The notes beneath the pieces are model-generated. The model was given only the letters and a program-made list of their open reading frames with translations, was not told the DNA's origin and made no database searches. Positions 1 through 11,790 of a stretch of DNA of 64,000 nt are shown here, piece by piece (within the stretch, counting starts at the first letter, position 1; each line of letters begins with the position of its first letter). The stretch lies in NCBI RefSeq assembly GCF_030247195.1, contig NC_080672.1, positions 248,895,709 to 248,959,708 of the forward strand. Reading direction: 5' to 3'. Both the position numbers and the translations under genes were made by a program. Origin of the DNA: Topomyia yanbarensis. Taxonomy: Eukaryota > Arthropoda > Insecta > Diptera > Culicidae.

Positions 1-245
1 ATGGTTCGTTAATCAAATTATTCATTATTTGAATAATTTAATTGCCGTTTAATTTTGAATCATCTTTAAACCCAACTCTGCACAGTAGGCCTGGCCGTTT
101 TAATATTTGCGACATATGAAAATATGCTTCAAATATTAATATTGACAAAAAACTCTATAGAATAACTGTAGTGTTTTCCAGGATGCTTTTCAATACTGGC
201 TGTGTAAGGGTTAGAATAGAATATAATAGAATATAATAGAATAGA
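1..245 (+). mobile_element. 3' end of a non-LTR retroelement with (TAGAA)n-type tail
   Basis: This stretch closely matches 19985-20221 on the same strand, including the shared core around 'cccaactctgca' and 'gcgacatatgaaaatatgc'. Both copies end in a run of TAGAATA-type pentamers after 'gtgtaagggt'. A conserved 3' portion followed by a short tandem-repeat tail is typical of 5'-truncated non-LTR retroelements or their SINEs. No coding sequence remains here. The left end is cut by the window edge. Clade not assigned. Confidence 0.6.
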
Positions 246-2395
246 ACTAGCATTAGTACGCGGTGCAAGGCCATCTTGCTTTACTTCAATCGTGTCATCG
301 TCTATATATGCTAGGATGCTGTATAATATGTCGTTGCATTCGACGACGTGTTTCTAGTTGTTCTGCGAAGCAAATGATTCTGTTTGGATAATGGTTTTGA
401 ACATAATCAGTACCCTACGGTGTAGATGGTGGAATTACACAGCGTTAACTTCTGCTACATTGAGCTGCATGTTCACTTTCAACAATTGCTCCACTTCTCG
501 AATCGATGGTCTTACTGGACAGTTCGGAAAGTCAACAGCAATACAGTTTGACCGCATCGGGGAACAAATTTGCTTTGCATTGTCACTCATTGTTCGTTTA
601 ATTTATTTTGCTGTTTTATTCGTGTTATTTATTTCATCGATTTTATTCATCTCATTCATCTCATTCATCTCATTCATATTATTCAGTTTATCCATTTTAT
701 ACATTTCATTAATGTTATTCATATTATTCAGTTTATACATTTTATTCATTTCATTCATTTTTTCAGTTCATACATTTCTTTCAATTGCTTCATTTTATTA
801 ATTCTGTGCGCTCATTCATCTAATCTTATTTGTTGGTTTGAATCAATTCAGTGCATTATTCTTGTGGGTTTTAAATGCTGCCTTTCCATTTAGTAAGTTG
901 AACTATTTTGATTTGTTTATTTTACTTTTTGATAAATTTTGATCATTCTACTTATTACACAAATTTGATTTAATTTCTTTGATTTATTTTGCTTTATTTT
1001 TTTTTAAATTTTTATACTATTGTTACCATTTTTAAGAATCGACATATTTTATCTCTTTTAATAAATTTAATAAATTTCGCGTTTGCAAAAAGGAACTATC
1101 GTAATTCCCACTTCAACCTGTGCATCAACAACCAAGGCGACGAATTCTTAAATCATAATTTTGTTCAACAACATTATTCTCCTTTTCAGATTCGGATTTG
1201 GTTCGAAAGGTTACAATAGAATGTACCAGTGGAATTGAATGATAGTGATGTGCATTGATCCAATTCGTTCGTAATATTGTCTCTGATATCCAGTTCCTAT
1301 GTATTACGAGCAGTAGAAAGCATCTTTTGTACAATAAAGTGGAAAAAATCAACAAATCAATTCCAAGTATGTCCAAACCTCAGCAGGGAAATGTGTGCTA
1401 ATGAAGTGTCAGAAAGAAAACCTGGGAGTGTGGCAACGAAACCACTATGGAAGTAAAATTAAGTAAATGGTATGGAAAATGTGCAAATGGAAGATAAATT
1501 GCAAACAAAGGTATGTGCTTTTCAATTTTAAGATTCTATAGGTAGTTAAATTTTCAACTGATGCCCTCTCACATTCGAACAAGTGCCGAATTTTGTTCTA
1601 TAATTGCATTTTGTGAACGACTGTCAAATGTGTGGTTTAGGGCCATTGGTTCTAGAAAATGTCGATTAGAAATTGACACTTAAACATAAAGACGAACGAC
1701 CCACGCGCAGATTAACGGAGAAGACGGTTATTTTTCATCCAGTCGACGCAAATCGTATTTCTGACGAGCTATAGTATATTCGGACCGTTTCCACCTGTGC
1801 CAAAAGATCATGCTAACGAACATTGCGTATATAAATATCCCGGGGAGTAAAATAACTATACGACACGCGTCGTAAAATGAATTTTCTTCACCTTCTTCCC
1901 ATGCCCAACAGGTTTTTTTAATTCATTTTAGCAACATTGCCGAGGGAAAAGTATCTTGGAAAAATAATCGTCTCCGTACACCATGTACGGATATTGGTCG
2001 CATGTTCTAGTGAATACATTACATCAAATTCAATTTGAGAGGAATTTGTACAGCTGTAAAAATGTTTGGAGTAAAGTTAACTTCGGTACCGCATTTCGTT
2101 GTGGAACTTGACATTGGATGAATCTGAGCGTATAAGACATTTTTAGGACTGGTGAAAGGATCCTGCTGACACAACGAATTATTCAGTCTAGACACGAAAG
2201 TACGAAATCCTGACGCGAGATACTTGTTCTCCTTACTTACTATAGAAAGGATTAAAAATTTACCTTTTTGTCGACCAGTTTCAAGCTCGACGTTGCCCAT
2301 CCACCCCGACTGATTACTTAGTGACACACTCAATTATACTGCGTGCAGTACAAGCCGACAAGAGACAAAATATTTTCACTGAATTTTCAGATTTG
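246..2395. other. AT-rich stretch without recognisable genes
   Basis: Both strands were read. Short open frames exist but have biased low-complexity composition (Phe, Ile, Leu, Ser runs) and no family signature. From about 630 to 780 the DNA is a degenerate tandem of TTCATT/TTCATCTCA-type units, which explains the two hydrophobic open frames there. A similar low-complexity block lies at 41745-42000. I see nothing else supportable. Confidence 0.6.
630..785. repeat. Degenerate TTCAT-type simple repeat
   Basis: About 150 bp built from variants of 'ttcatctca', 'ttcatatta' and 'ttcagttta', giving long open frames of Phe/Ile/Ser/His on the plus strand. It is best read as an imperfect minisatellite and not as coding DNA. 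Confidence 0.6.
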
Positions 2396-3079
2396 TCAGG
2401 TATGGAAATGGGGCGATGATATTGCTGCGTCGTCCTCGTTCATAATCGTATGTTGAGGATTGGTTATGTATATGGATTGCCACGCCTTCAGGATAACTTT
2501 CCGTACGATTTTCACGACTTTCGCGCTGTTCCAGTCTATTGTGTGATGTGGGCTATAGTGTGTGCAACCACATTGGAGTCTGTGTTCTCGAATGCGTACT
2601 TTGAATTTTCGGCGGTTTTTACCGATATACACTGCGTGGCAGTGTTTCTAGGGGATTTGGTTGATTACCGATTTTTGATCGATTGGAACCTTGTCCTTAA
2701 GGTTACCGATTTTGTATGCCACTTGCTAGCCATTTTGTTTTAGGGTGGTTTGAACGGCGTTAGTGATTTTGGGGTAAAACGGGAAGCAGATTCCTGGTTT
2801 CTGGTTCTCTTCATATCCGTTCAATTCAGAAGTTTTGTATATCTTATCTGTCTCGGCCGGAAAGTTCTATTCCTGAAAGTCACTTTCCATCGGTATATTG
2901 AACAGACGGTGGGACATGGCATGGAAAGCTGCTTGTTTTTGAGCCCTGAAACGGTTGGAGTCGAAAGTTCTGAATCTGTATCTATGGATATCGGTTAATC
3001 TCTTCTCGTCAAGTAATGCTCGCAGTGTGAGTGTATGTGTCACTAAGTAATCAAGATTTTTTGAGGCTCGAAGGGCCAA
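2396..3079 (-). pseudogene. Penelope-like element fragment (end of RT plus GIY-YIG endonuclease)
   Basis: Read on the minus strand, the sequence first gives a piece with 'QKQAAFHAMSHRLFNIP', which resembles the region just after the catalytic RT motifs of Penelope-like elements. It then gives 'PKITNAVQTTLKQNG' and a linker 'VPIDQKSVINQIP', and finally 'AVYIGKNRRKFKVRIREHR', the YIG half of a GIY-YIG nuclease with its downstream Arg and Glu/His context. PLEs encode an RT fused to a GIY-YIG endonuclease used for target-primed integration. The frame is broken several times: a stop sits in the linker and the two halves lie in different frames, so this is a relic. An inverted pair of about 18 bp ('tgattacttagtgacaca') brackets it near 2312 and 3054. 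Assignment to PLE is firm; subfamily unknown. Confidence 0.75.
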
Positions 3080-5242
3080 GCTTTATTTAACAATGGATTC
3101 AGCTCGACGATTTGGGAAAATGGCTGTATGTGTTTGTTTGTGGCAAACTTTCATTCGTGTTTCTCAGGAATGGTTAAGCCGATCTTATCCAATCAAATTT
3201 CGAATGATAGGCTTCAAACTCAGATCAGATATTGGCACAAAATCTAGTACCAGAAAAGGCACATAACCCATAACTAAATTAGTGGCGGATTCTGATGAGA
3301 GGAAGTCAAAACGAAATTTCCATAACTAATTTAGTTGTAGGTTTCGCGCAAATGTGGTTTAAAATTGTTTTCTCCTTGTTGGAAAAAAATAGTTTTCACC
3401 TTAAGTTTACTCCACTAAGGAGAAATATGGCATAGTGAATAGAATATACAATTTATCCAAGGCTGCAATTTGTGAAGCTCTCAATAAAAAGTTATTATGA
3501 AAAAAATCTGGCTTAAAAACATATCGTAAATATTATTTTATTGTTCGATATACTCCCAACGCTTACATTTAACAAAGTTGTTGGAGCCTGTTATTATTTT
3601 ATTTGAAGAAGCATTTCTACATGATTGCTTCTAGAAGAATTAGTTACTCAAATTAATATATCAAAGATGCGTCGTTTTAATTTATTTTTATTCTTATTTT
3701 AGTTTTTTAGTATTCTAAGCGAATGATAGAGCAACCTGATAAATAAATATTCCCGATTATTTATGAATATTTTTCAATCGTGTGCTATAACAATTCAGTG
3801 CACTTTTATCTACATACATTTAAACATGATGTCCTGAATTTTGGTTATAGTACCTACACAATTTGAACTATCCAGGGTGATCTCGTTGCCGTACGCAATC
3901 TTTCTGACAACACCCTTTTCAAACAAGAAAAGTGGAATAAGTCGAAATGCGACGTCTTGGGTAGCTCACCCCGTTGTACTCTTATACTAGATTACATAAG
4001 TGGGAATATTAATTAAATCACGTAAACTATATTATTCGTTTAGGAAAGGTCAATCCCATCCTTATATCTTCGTTCAGGTATTCCTTGTGCAAAAGTTTAT
4101 TTTGGGTATTCAATAAATTTAATTAAATAGCAATCCACGTTCCTCGGCAACCACGGGAACATCCTTCTGTATATGCATAGACATGGCTACAATATCATTT
4201 ACGTATAGCAGGTGTATCTAGGCTTCATAAGATGGATTCGTAAACAATATACAACCGTGTTTTCCCGTAATGATAACGGTCCGGGTATTAGCTATAGCTC
4301 AAGGCAATTCGGAAAATCCCTACTGTGCTCGCACACCAGGTCCCACTATGTTTGTCTATAGTATGATTTTCTATTGATTAATAATGGGGCAATCGTTTGC
4401 ACTTGTATGTGAGATATTTGAGTTGTTTCACGTAGAACTAGCGATAGCGTTGCTATTGAAACTAATCACTGCTAGGAATATAATCAATTGTTGTCTTCGT
4501 AAACAAGACTCAGTGGGTAACATTTCATTATTCGTACCGTCCAGTTATCGCAGAATGTTTTACATGTGGAAGGGTAATGAGCTTGTTTTGGCACTATTAT
4601 GGAGAGGGTCCTACTATTTTTGAAAAACTTTCAAATGAAGCTATATTATTTATTACCTTTCTCAGAATAAAGTAGCAGTGCACCGTTTCTTAAACCCCTA
4701 TACATACAATACTCATTTAACGGAAATGTCTCAATTTTCAGTATTAAGGATAATAAAAGTTCTATTTTGTTCTATGCATCTATTCTCACTGTCTATTCTC
4801 ACACTCACATTGCATCGAAAAATTTCGGACTCAGATCATGAACGCATTGTGACGAGCCGAATTTTATGTCGAGATGAAATTAAAATTTCTGCTATCAGCA
4901 ATCAGTTCAATAACTTGAAATAATTGCTTATCATAAATATTTCGTTGTAGCTCACATATCGATGAACTCGATATAGTACTGTTTTTAGTTGGATTGCATT
5001 CTATGACGTTTCGGCCCAAACAGTCGTTCCTGAAGGTAAGGGCCGCTCATTCATTTGCTATGTATGGCTATTTTCTATCTAATAAATATTTCATGCACAT
5101 ATGTATATTATTGAGAATATTTTTTCGAAAATTCCAGTGAAGGTGTCATGTCTCTACATTGAAAGTTCACCGAGTAATAAAGGATTAAAGGAAGACAGTA
5201 CATTGTGGTCGGAAAATAAAAAAAAAGTCGAATCAATTATTA
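3080..5242. other. Intergenic or intronic DNA with one diverged repeat
   Basis: No gene recognised. The piece 3255-3445 shares 'ggagaaatatggcatagtg' and neighbouring sequence with the small TIR element at 45158-45351, so it is probably a diverged relative. A 79-codon open frame at 4384-4623 has no recognisable motif and is not called. Confidence 0.5.
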
Positions 5243-5747
5243 TCTTTCGTAATAGAGTTATGGTGTCTTCGGAAGAGTTGCTGTATGGCACTTAATGCAT
5301 TATTTGGTTGACTCATACTAGTTCGGAATTCAGTCGCTGTTATAAACTTTTTAATGAAGCTAGATAGAAATATGGTGTCTGTCTTCGAAAAAGTTGTAGG
5401 TCTTATCATTTTAAACATCTTTTGAAGATGCAAATTTTGTAGGTCCTGTATGTTTCGAGATAGAGAAAGTTTTAGTAAAAACATTTACTTACAGATTATG
5501 TTTTCAAAAATGCGTTATATTTCAAAATCTGTCGGACCTACAAAGTTTGTGTCTTCAGAAGAGATACTTATAATTACCTGACATACAACTTTGCTGTAGA
5601 CACCATCTTTTTATCTCGTTCCATTAAAAAGTTGATAACAGGCGCGCCCTAGTGACTGAATTCCGAACTAGTATTAAATGATCAAATAAAGCACTAGATG
5701 TCACACAACAAATTTGTCAAAGACACCATAACTCTAAAACGAAAGAG
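5243..5747. mobile_element. Foldback (fully palindromic) element, about 500 bp
   Basis: The left half, from about 5245, is mirrored by the right half ending about 5746. 'gagttatggtgtctt' at 5255 returns inverted at 5720-5734, and 'actagttcggaattcagtc' at 5318 returns inverted near 5655-5672. Homology, with divergence, continues inward to about 5490, for example 'tttgtaggtcc' versus its complement. The whole block could form a hairpin with arms of about 240 bp. No coding capacity. Likely an old non-autonomous foldback transposon; a clear target duplication was not found. Confidence 0.65.
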
Positions 5748-6032
5748 AAGGAAAGGACGTGTGAATTGTGGGTTAGCCCCTTTTGGACGCAAGGTAGCAC
5801 AGGGGTTAGCCCCCCGAATTACGAAAATGCTCGTGAATTGAAAAGAAGTACATGTAATGATCTTATTTTTTCTAGGCAAAATGGGCAAATAATGTATTTC
5901 TACAGTAAAAATAATGTTAATTTGAAAATGCGAAAGTTTTCCATTTCCTGTAAAAAATTCAAAATGTGGGTTAGCCCCTTTTGGTCGCCAGTCATTCATA
6001 TACATATTGTTCATCTTGGACAGTTCGTTAGT

Positions 6033-6415
6033 ACACACCAAAATTTGGTTGTTGATTTTAGTAAAATTTTGCTGAATTGTCATCAGCTGAAAATTTCAGC
6101 AATACAAGATGTCGAAAAATCGACAATTTGAATTGAGCCTTTTTGACAGATTCGCTTTGCTGAAAATCCAGTAATTCAAATTGTCAAATTGACAGCGCAA
6201 TTACCGGATTTACTGCAATCCAGCCCGGAATACTGAGAATTCGGCAATTGCGCTGTCAATTTGACAATTTGAATAACTGTATTTTCAGCAAAGCGAATCT
6301 GTCAAACAGGTTCAATTCAAAATGCCGATTTTTTGGCATCTTGTATTGCTGAAACTTTCAGCTGATGAAAATTCAGTAAACTTTTGCTGGCATTCGGCAA
6401 AAGAATTTGGTGTGT
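6033..6415. mobile_element. Palindromic MITE with ACACACCAAA termini
   Basis: The element begins 'acacaccaaaattt' and ends with the complement 'aatttggtgtgt'. The two arms, each about 190 bp, match almost base for base around a centre near 6225. The internal segments 'cagctgaaaatttcagcaat' and 'gacagattcgctttgctgaa' occur in both orientations. No open frame. It is a non-autonomous DNA element. Family not assigned; a TA target site is possible on the left but is not matched on the right. Confidence 0.75.
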
Positions 6416-6635
6416 GGCAAAATTACGAGAATGATGCGATAATTCTCCGCTCATCCGTTACGGTTTAGCTAAGGAGGAATGAGGCGAATTAATAGATATT
6501 TCAAGTTTTATTTTCATAAAAAATTGGATTTCGCCGGTAGCACTGAATAAATAAGGGCATAATGAAGAATATAACTCTTAGATCTTATTCTTGCACACAT
6601 TTTTCAGCCAAACAGATATTGTTATTATCTCATGT

Positions 6636-6795
6636 GCGGGGACGGGCATAGCGTAGTTGATTAATCGATTGCCTTGTACGCAGATCACCTGGATTCGAAT
6701 CATAAACCCGCACATAGGGTTAGAGATTTTTCGTAAAAGATTTTTCTAACCCGAATACCAAGAGGTGTGAAATAGGGTAACAATTGGCTCTACTA
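6636..6795 (+). mobile_element. tRNA-derived SINE (Feilai-like)
   Basis: The sequence starts 'ggggacgggcatagcgtagt' with an A-box-like 'tagcgtagttga'. It has a B box 'ggattcgaatc' near 6690-6700, then 'cacatagggttagagattttt', 'tttttctaacccga' and 'aagaggtg'. A second copy of the same family lies at 59772-59939 on the minus strand with a clear target duplication. tRNA-related SINEs of this build are known in Aedes as Feilai; that family name is my inference from memory of its architecture. Such elements are transcribed by RNA polymerase III and moved by a partner non-LTR reverse transcriptase. Confidence 0.65.
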
Positions 6796-9334
6796 CCATA
6801 ATAGGCACATTACCCTATGTCAGCTCCATGAAGACAGGAACGTAGATGACGAAAAATAAGTTTATTAACTCTCGGGCTAAAGAACCAATTTCATTAGCTA
6901 GCTAGCAACATAATCGAAAGTATCTTCAAATACAATAGTGTAGGTACGGAATGCCCCGATGATTTTCGGCAAAACATTGTACTCTAAGATACATTGTCAA
7001 AGTGATTGTGTATTTTAATGGAATGAATTAAAGTAAGCATTAGTTTAGATGTTGTTTCCAAAGGAATCTGTTCATAGTTCAATGAAATCTAAATACGAAA
7101 TTACTCGAAATTTATTGTATATCTCGAGATAATCTAGCATTTCGTTGAGTTGTTGCTATATGGAAACACTAGAGTGCGATCGAAACAAAAACAAACGTCA
7201 AAACGTTTTCTCACTCGCACTGATGCAAAATAGATGGGCGCGTAATTCAACGCACGGCCCGGTGGTGCATGGCTGAAAAGTCGCAATGTGGATTTAAGAA
7301 AAGATTCGCAATATGATTATCGTTGCAGGTTATGCTGCCTGCATCCACCAATAATAGTCAACAAACGGTAACTTACACTTAACTACATGAGTGATAAATG
7401 CAATGTAGGTCTGAGATAGGTCTCTTGAGTGGATCGATTTTATTCAATTTCATTTAAATTGTTAATCTAAGAATAACCTACCTGGAAATGTCAAAGTTTT
7501 CTTTTCAACCGATCATCTTTAACTACAGGTTCTGCAGGCACATAACGTGCTGCACAGTGACACGACGTGTGACCAAAACTCCAAAAATCGGTAGCTCATA
7601 ATTCTTTTGAAAATATTTATTATATTTTTCTCTAAGTTTGAATAAAATTATTTAAAATTTTTTCAAAAATCGGATGTAAAATGAATTTTTAGCAAATGAT
7701 GTCGGAGATTCCTATTCAATTCAAATCATATACATTTTTTATGCCTTCGAACTTCAAATGACGATATCTCATGAACTACATAACCGATTGTAATTGTTTT
7801 GAGTACTTTGAAAAGAAGAGTGATTTTGTTGAACTATAGGTTTTAGCTTTTCGCGCAGAAATCATTTACTTTCGTTCAGCCTAAAGAAATTTGAGAATTT
7901 GAATGTTTTATCAGTAAGTTATTTTTATACTCCTTACAACTCTTGAGATGACCTCCAATGGGTTACTTATCATGAATTTGACTCAAAATTTAATGTAGTT
8001 TAAGATATACAGACCTCATCTTGCGCCAAATAATTCCTATGTATGTTTTTGAAAATACCATTGTGGAGGCGCCCTGTCGCTCATAAATCTTCTTACAAAT
8101 TAGTTACCTAAACAACTTCATCTTGTTGAAATATTAGTGATTTTTGCTAATTTTGGAACCATTTCTGCTAACAGATGTGCTTTGCTACTATTATCGACGT
8201 GAATATTAATGGAAATTAAATGGATTCAGTGACCCAAAATTTTTAAAATTTTGTCTCAACTTTACATGGAAAAGTGCCACTGTGCGTCAGTATGGAGGCT
8301 TCGAATCTAGTCATCAGATGATGTGCATTAACTACTTTACGGTGACGCTAAAAATGAACTCGATTGTTCATCTTGGACAGTTCGTTAGTACTGTTGACAT
8401 ATACTTAGGAAAAGACTTTAAGATGTGCTTCGAGGGAATCGAATCGTCAACCAGGGCCATAATGTGGTCATCTTGCGCCCCTCCGGTGTTTACTATAGTC
8501 CCTTTCACTTCGACTGTCGAACAAAAATTTAGTGTGTAGGGGAGAAAGGGTAACGGTGGAATAGTAGAAAACGTGAAACATTGGCAATAAAATCATAATT
8601 CATTAATAAAATCGTCTCATTCCCTCACATTTCATAATTTTTAATTCTTAACTTGTGTTGAAGTTGTTAAATGTTTTTGGAAGTCTTCTCTTTTAACGGA
8701 TTTTGTTTGTTTTCCAAATGCAATCAATAATTTTTAGTCTATTGATGTGTATAGCAAATTATATACCCAACATTTGCTGGATACATAGTTTTTTGCCAAA
8801 TTGTCATGTTTTTATAATTTAATTATTTTCATGTATACTCTTATTGAGTAACTGTGACGTATGGGGTATAGTGAAAATGTTTTGATTTCGTTAGTCATCA
8901 TAAAAAGTGAATTACATACCATACATTCCAATTTTCTACAGCAAATACTGCTCAACTAGGAGAAAATATGTCGATTTGGGTCAGTTTTGTAGAAATTATC
9001 TCTTCTTGTAGGATTGCAAATTGGTCTAGGTTTTTGTCTGTCACGTTATAAGTTTACGAAAATTTCACATTTTTTCCAAAGTGATAAAATCAAATTCAGT
9101 TACAATTGCACATTATTAAGGTCTCTAAAAATTCTAAGTTCTTAGTTGAAGCTTGTAAAACTAAGAAGAGTTTGAAATATAGTGTTCCCGAATTATTTTT
9201 TTCGATTTGATGAAGTATTCTCAATGGTCTGTCACATTACAACCAAAATCTGCCAGGCTGCAGTTGTGTATTTTTATTTAAGAAAGATTATCAGTACAGT
9301 CGCATACAACACATACTTGATCTGAAATTTTAAA
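6796..9334. other. Non-coding stretch with diverged repeats
   Basis: No gene is supported. The block 7555-8280 has the look of an old dispersed repeat (phrases such as 'gacgatatctcatgaactac'). A 29 bp sequence at 8363-8391 is identical to 6006-6034 (see findings). 8500-9330 shows nothing recognisable. Confidence 0.45.
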
Positions 9335-10437
9335 AACCCTGTTTTAATCCACCTAGCGGTGCAATTGTGCCTTTCTCATTTCTCTAAACTATGGCACGGA
9401 GGCTTTTTATGTTCAACATACTTGTGGAAATGTCCATTACATTCTTAGTACACTTTGCACTTATACACAATGGCATGCCAGCCACGAACTTGATGAGCTA
9501 CGTGTCGACGGTGAAACACTTGAAACAAAAAATATCATACTCCATTAGCCTAATCAGCATTAGATCAATGTTATCTGCTTGCTAACTCATTTTGTCATGC
9601 GGGGGTGGGTATGTGAGGAGGACGAAAGTCCCATGAACGAACGACTCCCCAGCTTAAATTGGTATGCTTTGTGATATAGTGGTGGTTTAAAGATGATGGG
9701 GTTGAAAGGGAGGGGTATGAGGGCTGGATGGGGTGGTGGTCTGAGGGCTGATTTAAGGAGATTTTTAAAGGAGGGGAGTGAACAGTAGAGGGGGGGGGGT
9801 GTAACCCCTCTCCGTAAACCATCAACTACGCCCCTGTTAAAATTCAGAAACCTTATGCGAGTCGAAAAAAAAATTGGCCGGGATTAGGTTGACGTTTTTC
9901 AGAGTGATTGCATAACCATTCTATATGAGAAAGGCAAAAATGTGCCAAAATCCAAAAAAGTGAATCGTCGTCAAATTTTTTTTCGAGTTTGCATCAAATC
10001 TCGACGTTTCATGCACCTTGAACACATTTAGCATCAAAAATAAAAATTATATTTTAAATTTTTCCTATAATTTATATGAGAAATTTCTGTGTGGCCGCAC
10101 TCTGAAACCCGTAATTCCGGAACCAGAATTCCGATCGATCCAAAATTCAATAGCAGCCGATGGGAAGGTTGCACCTTTCATTTGAGACTAAGTTTGGGCA
10201 AATCGGTCCAGCCATCTCTGAGAAAAATGAGTGACATTATTTGACACATACGCACATACATACACACACACACATACACACACATACACACACATACATA
10301 CACACACATACAGACTTTTTCCGATCTCGACGAACTGAGTCGAATGGGATATGACACTCGGCCCTCCGGGCCGGGATTAGGTTGACGTTTTTCAGAGTGA
10401 TTGCATAACCTTTCTATATGAGAAAGGCAAAAACATT
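9335..10437. mobile_element. Composite TIR-type repeat with (CA)n core
   Basis: The left end 'ctgttttaatccacctagcg' recurs at 26907 and, inverted, at 30573. The interval 9335-9835 is an inverted, closely related copy of about 30090-30573. The right part 9845-10437 contains the segment with 'tccggaaccagaattccgat' and 'ccatctctgagaaaaatgag', a CA/TACA microsatellite and the end 'tatatgagaaaggcaaaa'. That segment recurs in inverted orientation twice, near 29430-29930 and 29910-30060. The family is abundant within this window and non-coding. It is probably a non-autonomous DNA element; no transposase is seen. Confidence 0.6.
10246..10316. repeat. CA-rich microsatellite
   Basis: Imperfect (TACACA)n/(CA)n tract inside the composite repeat. 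Related GT tracts lie at 29538-29620 and 30020-30085 in the inverted relatives. Confidence 0.85.
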
Positions 10438-10735
10438 TTGTTCTTGACGAAGAAACTTGCATAACTTATGAAAAAGTTGTAATTTCACGATATTATACGT
10501 TATGGTAACACCGCGAATCATGTTTTTTCAGAGACGTTGTACAAAAAGCTTCGTCACCGAGTCGTTTGTCGATATTTTTGCATAGAAAAATTACAGCATG
10601 TTGTTGAAATTATACACTATAATGTACATAAGTTTTGATAAATTTGCTTCACGCAAAGTTCTACGAAAATTCGCAAAAAAATTTTTTTTCCGCGCTCAAT
10701 CCTTTACCACACCCCTCCCCTCTCCCATAACAGAC

Positions 10736-11790
10736 AAGGTGGGTTTTATAACCGATCGAAAAGTGTCCTTTTTGACGGAGGAACCAGGTTCCCGGAATAT
10801 CTTGGGGTGTGGCCAATTCGACCAAAAACCCTCAAATTGTCCTCCACTGTACTTGTATTGCAAAATCATGAAGTTTGACATTCGCAAGGTGGGTTTTATA
10901 ACCGGTTGAAAAGTGTCCTTTTTGACGGAGTAACCAGGTTCCCGGAATACCCTAGGATGTGACCAATTCGACAAAAAAAACCCTCAAAATGTCCTCCACT
11001 GTACTTGTAAAATCATGAAGTTTGACATGCGTCAAGGTGGGTTTTATCACCGGTCGAAAAGTGTCCTTTTCGACGGAAGGACCAGGTTCCCGGAATACCC
11101 TAGGATGTGGCCAATTCGACAAAAACCCTCAAAATGTCCTCCACTGTACTTGTATTGCAAAATCATGAAGTTTGACATGCGTCAAGGTGGGTTTTATAAC
11201 CGGTCGAAAAGTGTCCTTTTCGACGGAAGGACCAGGTTCCCGGAATACCCTAGGATGTGGCCAATTCGACCAAAAAACCCTCAAAATGTCCTCCACTGTA
11301 CTTGTATTGCAAAATCATGAAGTTTGACATGCCGCAAGGTGGGTTTTATAACCGGTCGAAAAGTGTCCTTTTTGATGGAGGAACCAGGTTCCCGGAATAC
11401 CTTGGGGTGTGGCCAATTCGACCAAAAACTCTCAAGTTGTCCTCCACTGTACTTGTATTGAAAAATCATGAAGTTTGACATGCGGCAAGGTGGGTTTTAT
11501 AACCGGTCGAAAAGTGTCCTTTTCGACGAAGGGACCAGGTTCCCGGAATACCCTAGGATGTGGCCAATTCGACCAAAAAACCCTCAAAATGTCCTCCACG
11601 GTACTTGTATTGCAAAATCATGAAGTTTGACATGCGGCAAGGTGGGTTTTATAACCGGTCGAAAAGTGTCCTTTTTGACGGAGGAACCAGGTTCCCGGAA
11701 TGCCCTGGGGTGTGGTCAATTCGACCAAAACCCTCAGAATGTTTTTCAGTGCATTTGTTTTGCAAAATCATGAAGTTCTATGTGTCACAA
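10736..11790 (+). repeat. Satellite array, seven ~150 bp monomers
   Basis: Monomer starts marked by 'aaggtgggtttta' occur at 10736, 10886, 11034, 11184, 11336, 11487 and 11639, giving periods of 148 to 152 bp. Each monomer carries 'cgaaaagtgtcctttt', 'ccaggttcccggaat', 'gtggccaattcgacc' and 'tcctccactgtacttgta'. Two subtypes alternate: one with 'ggaggaaccagg' and 'ggggtgtgg' (units 1, 5, 7) and one with 'ggaaggaccagg' and 'ccctaggatgtgg' (units 3, 4, 6), with unit 2 mixed. The last unit decays after 11740. Open frames through it are translations of the repeat. Satellite loci can be piRNA sources in Aedes, but nothing here shows transcription. Confidence 0.9.

Noticed and set aside
4384..4623. 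79-codon plus-strand frame
   Set aside because: No motif, no good splice sites, composition like surrounding DNA.
11015..11478. Open frames across the satellite (repeats of KFDMRQGGFYNRSKSVLFDG-like text)
   Set aside because: They are translations of tandem monomers on both strands; units are not consistently a multiple of three and no start or regulatory context exists.
10736..11790. CRISPR array
   Set aside because: Whole ~150 bp unit is repeated without unique spacers; animal satellite, not repeat-spacer structure.
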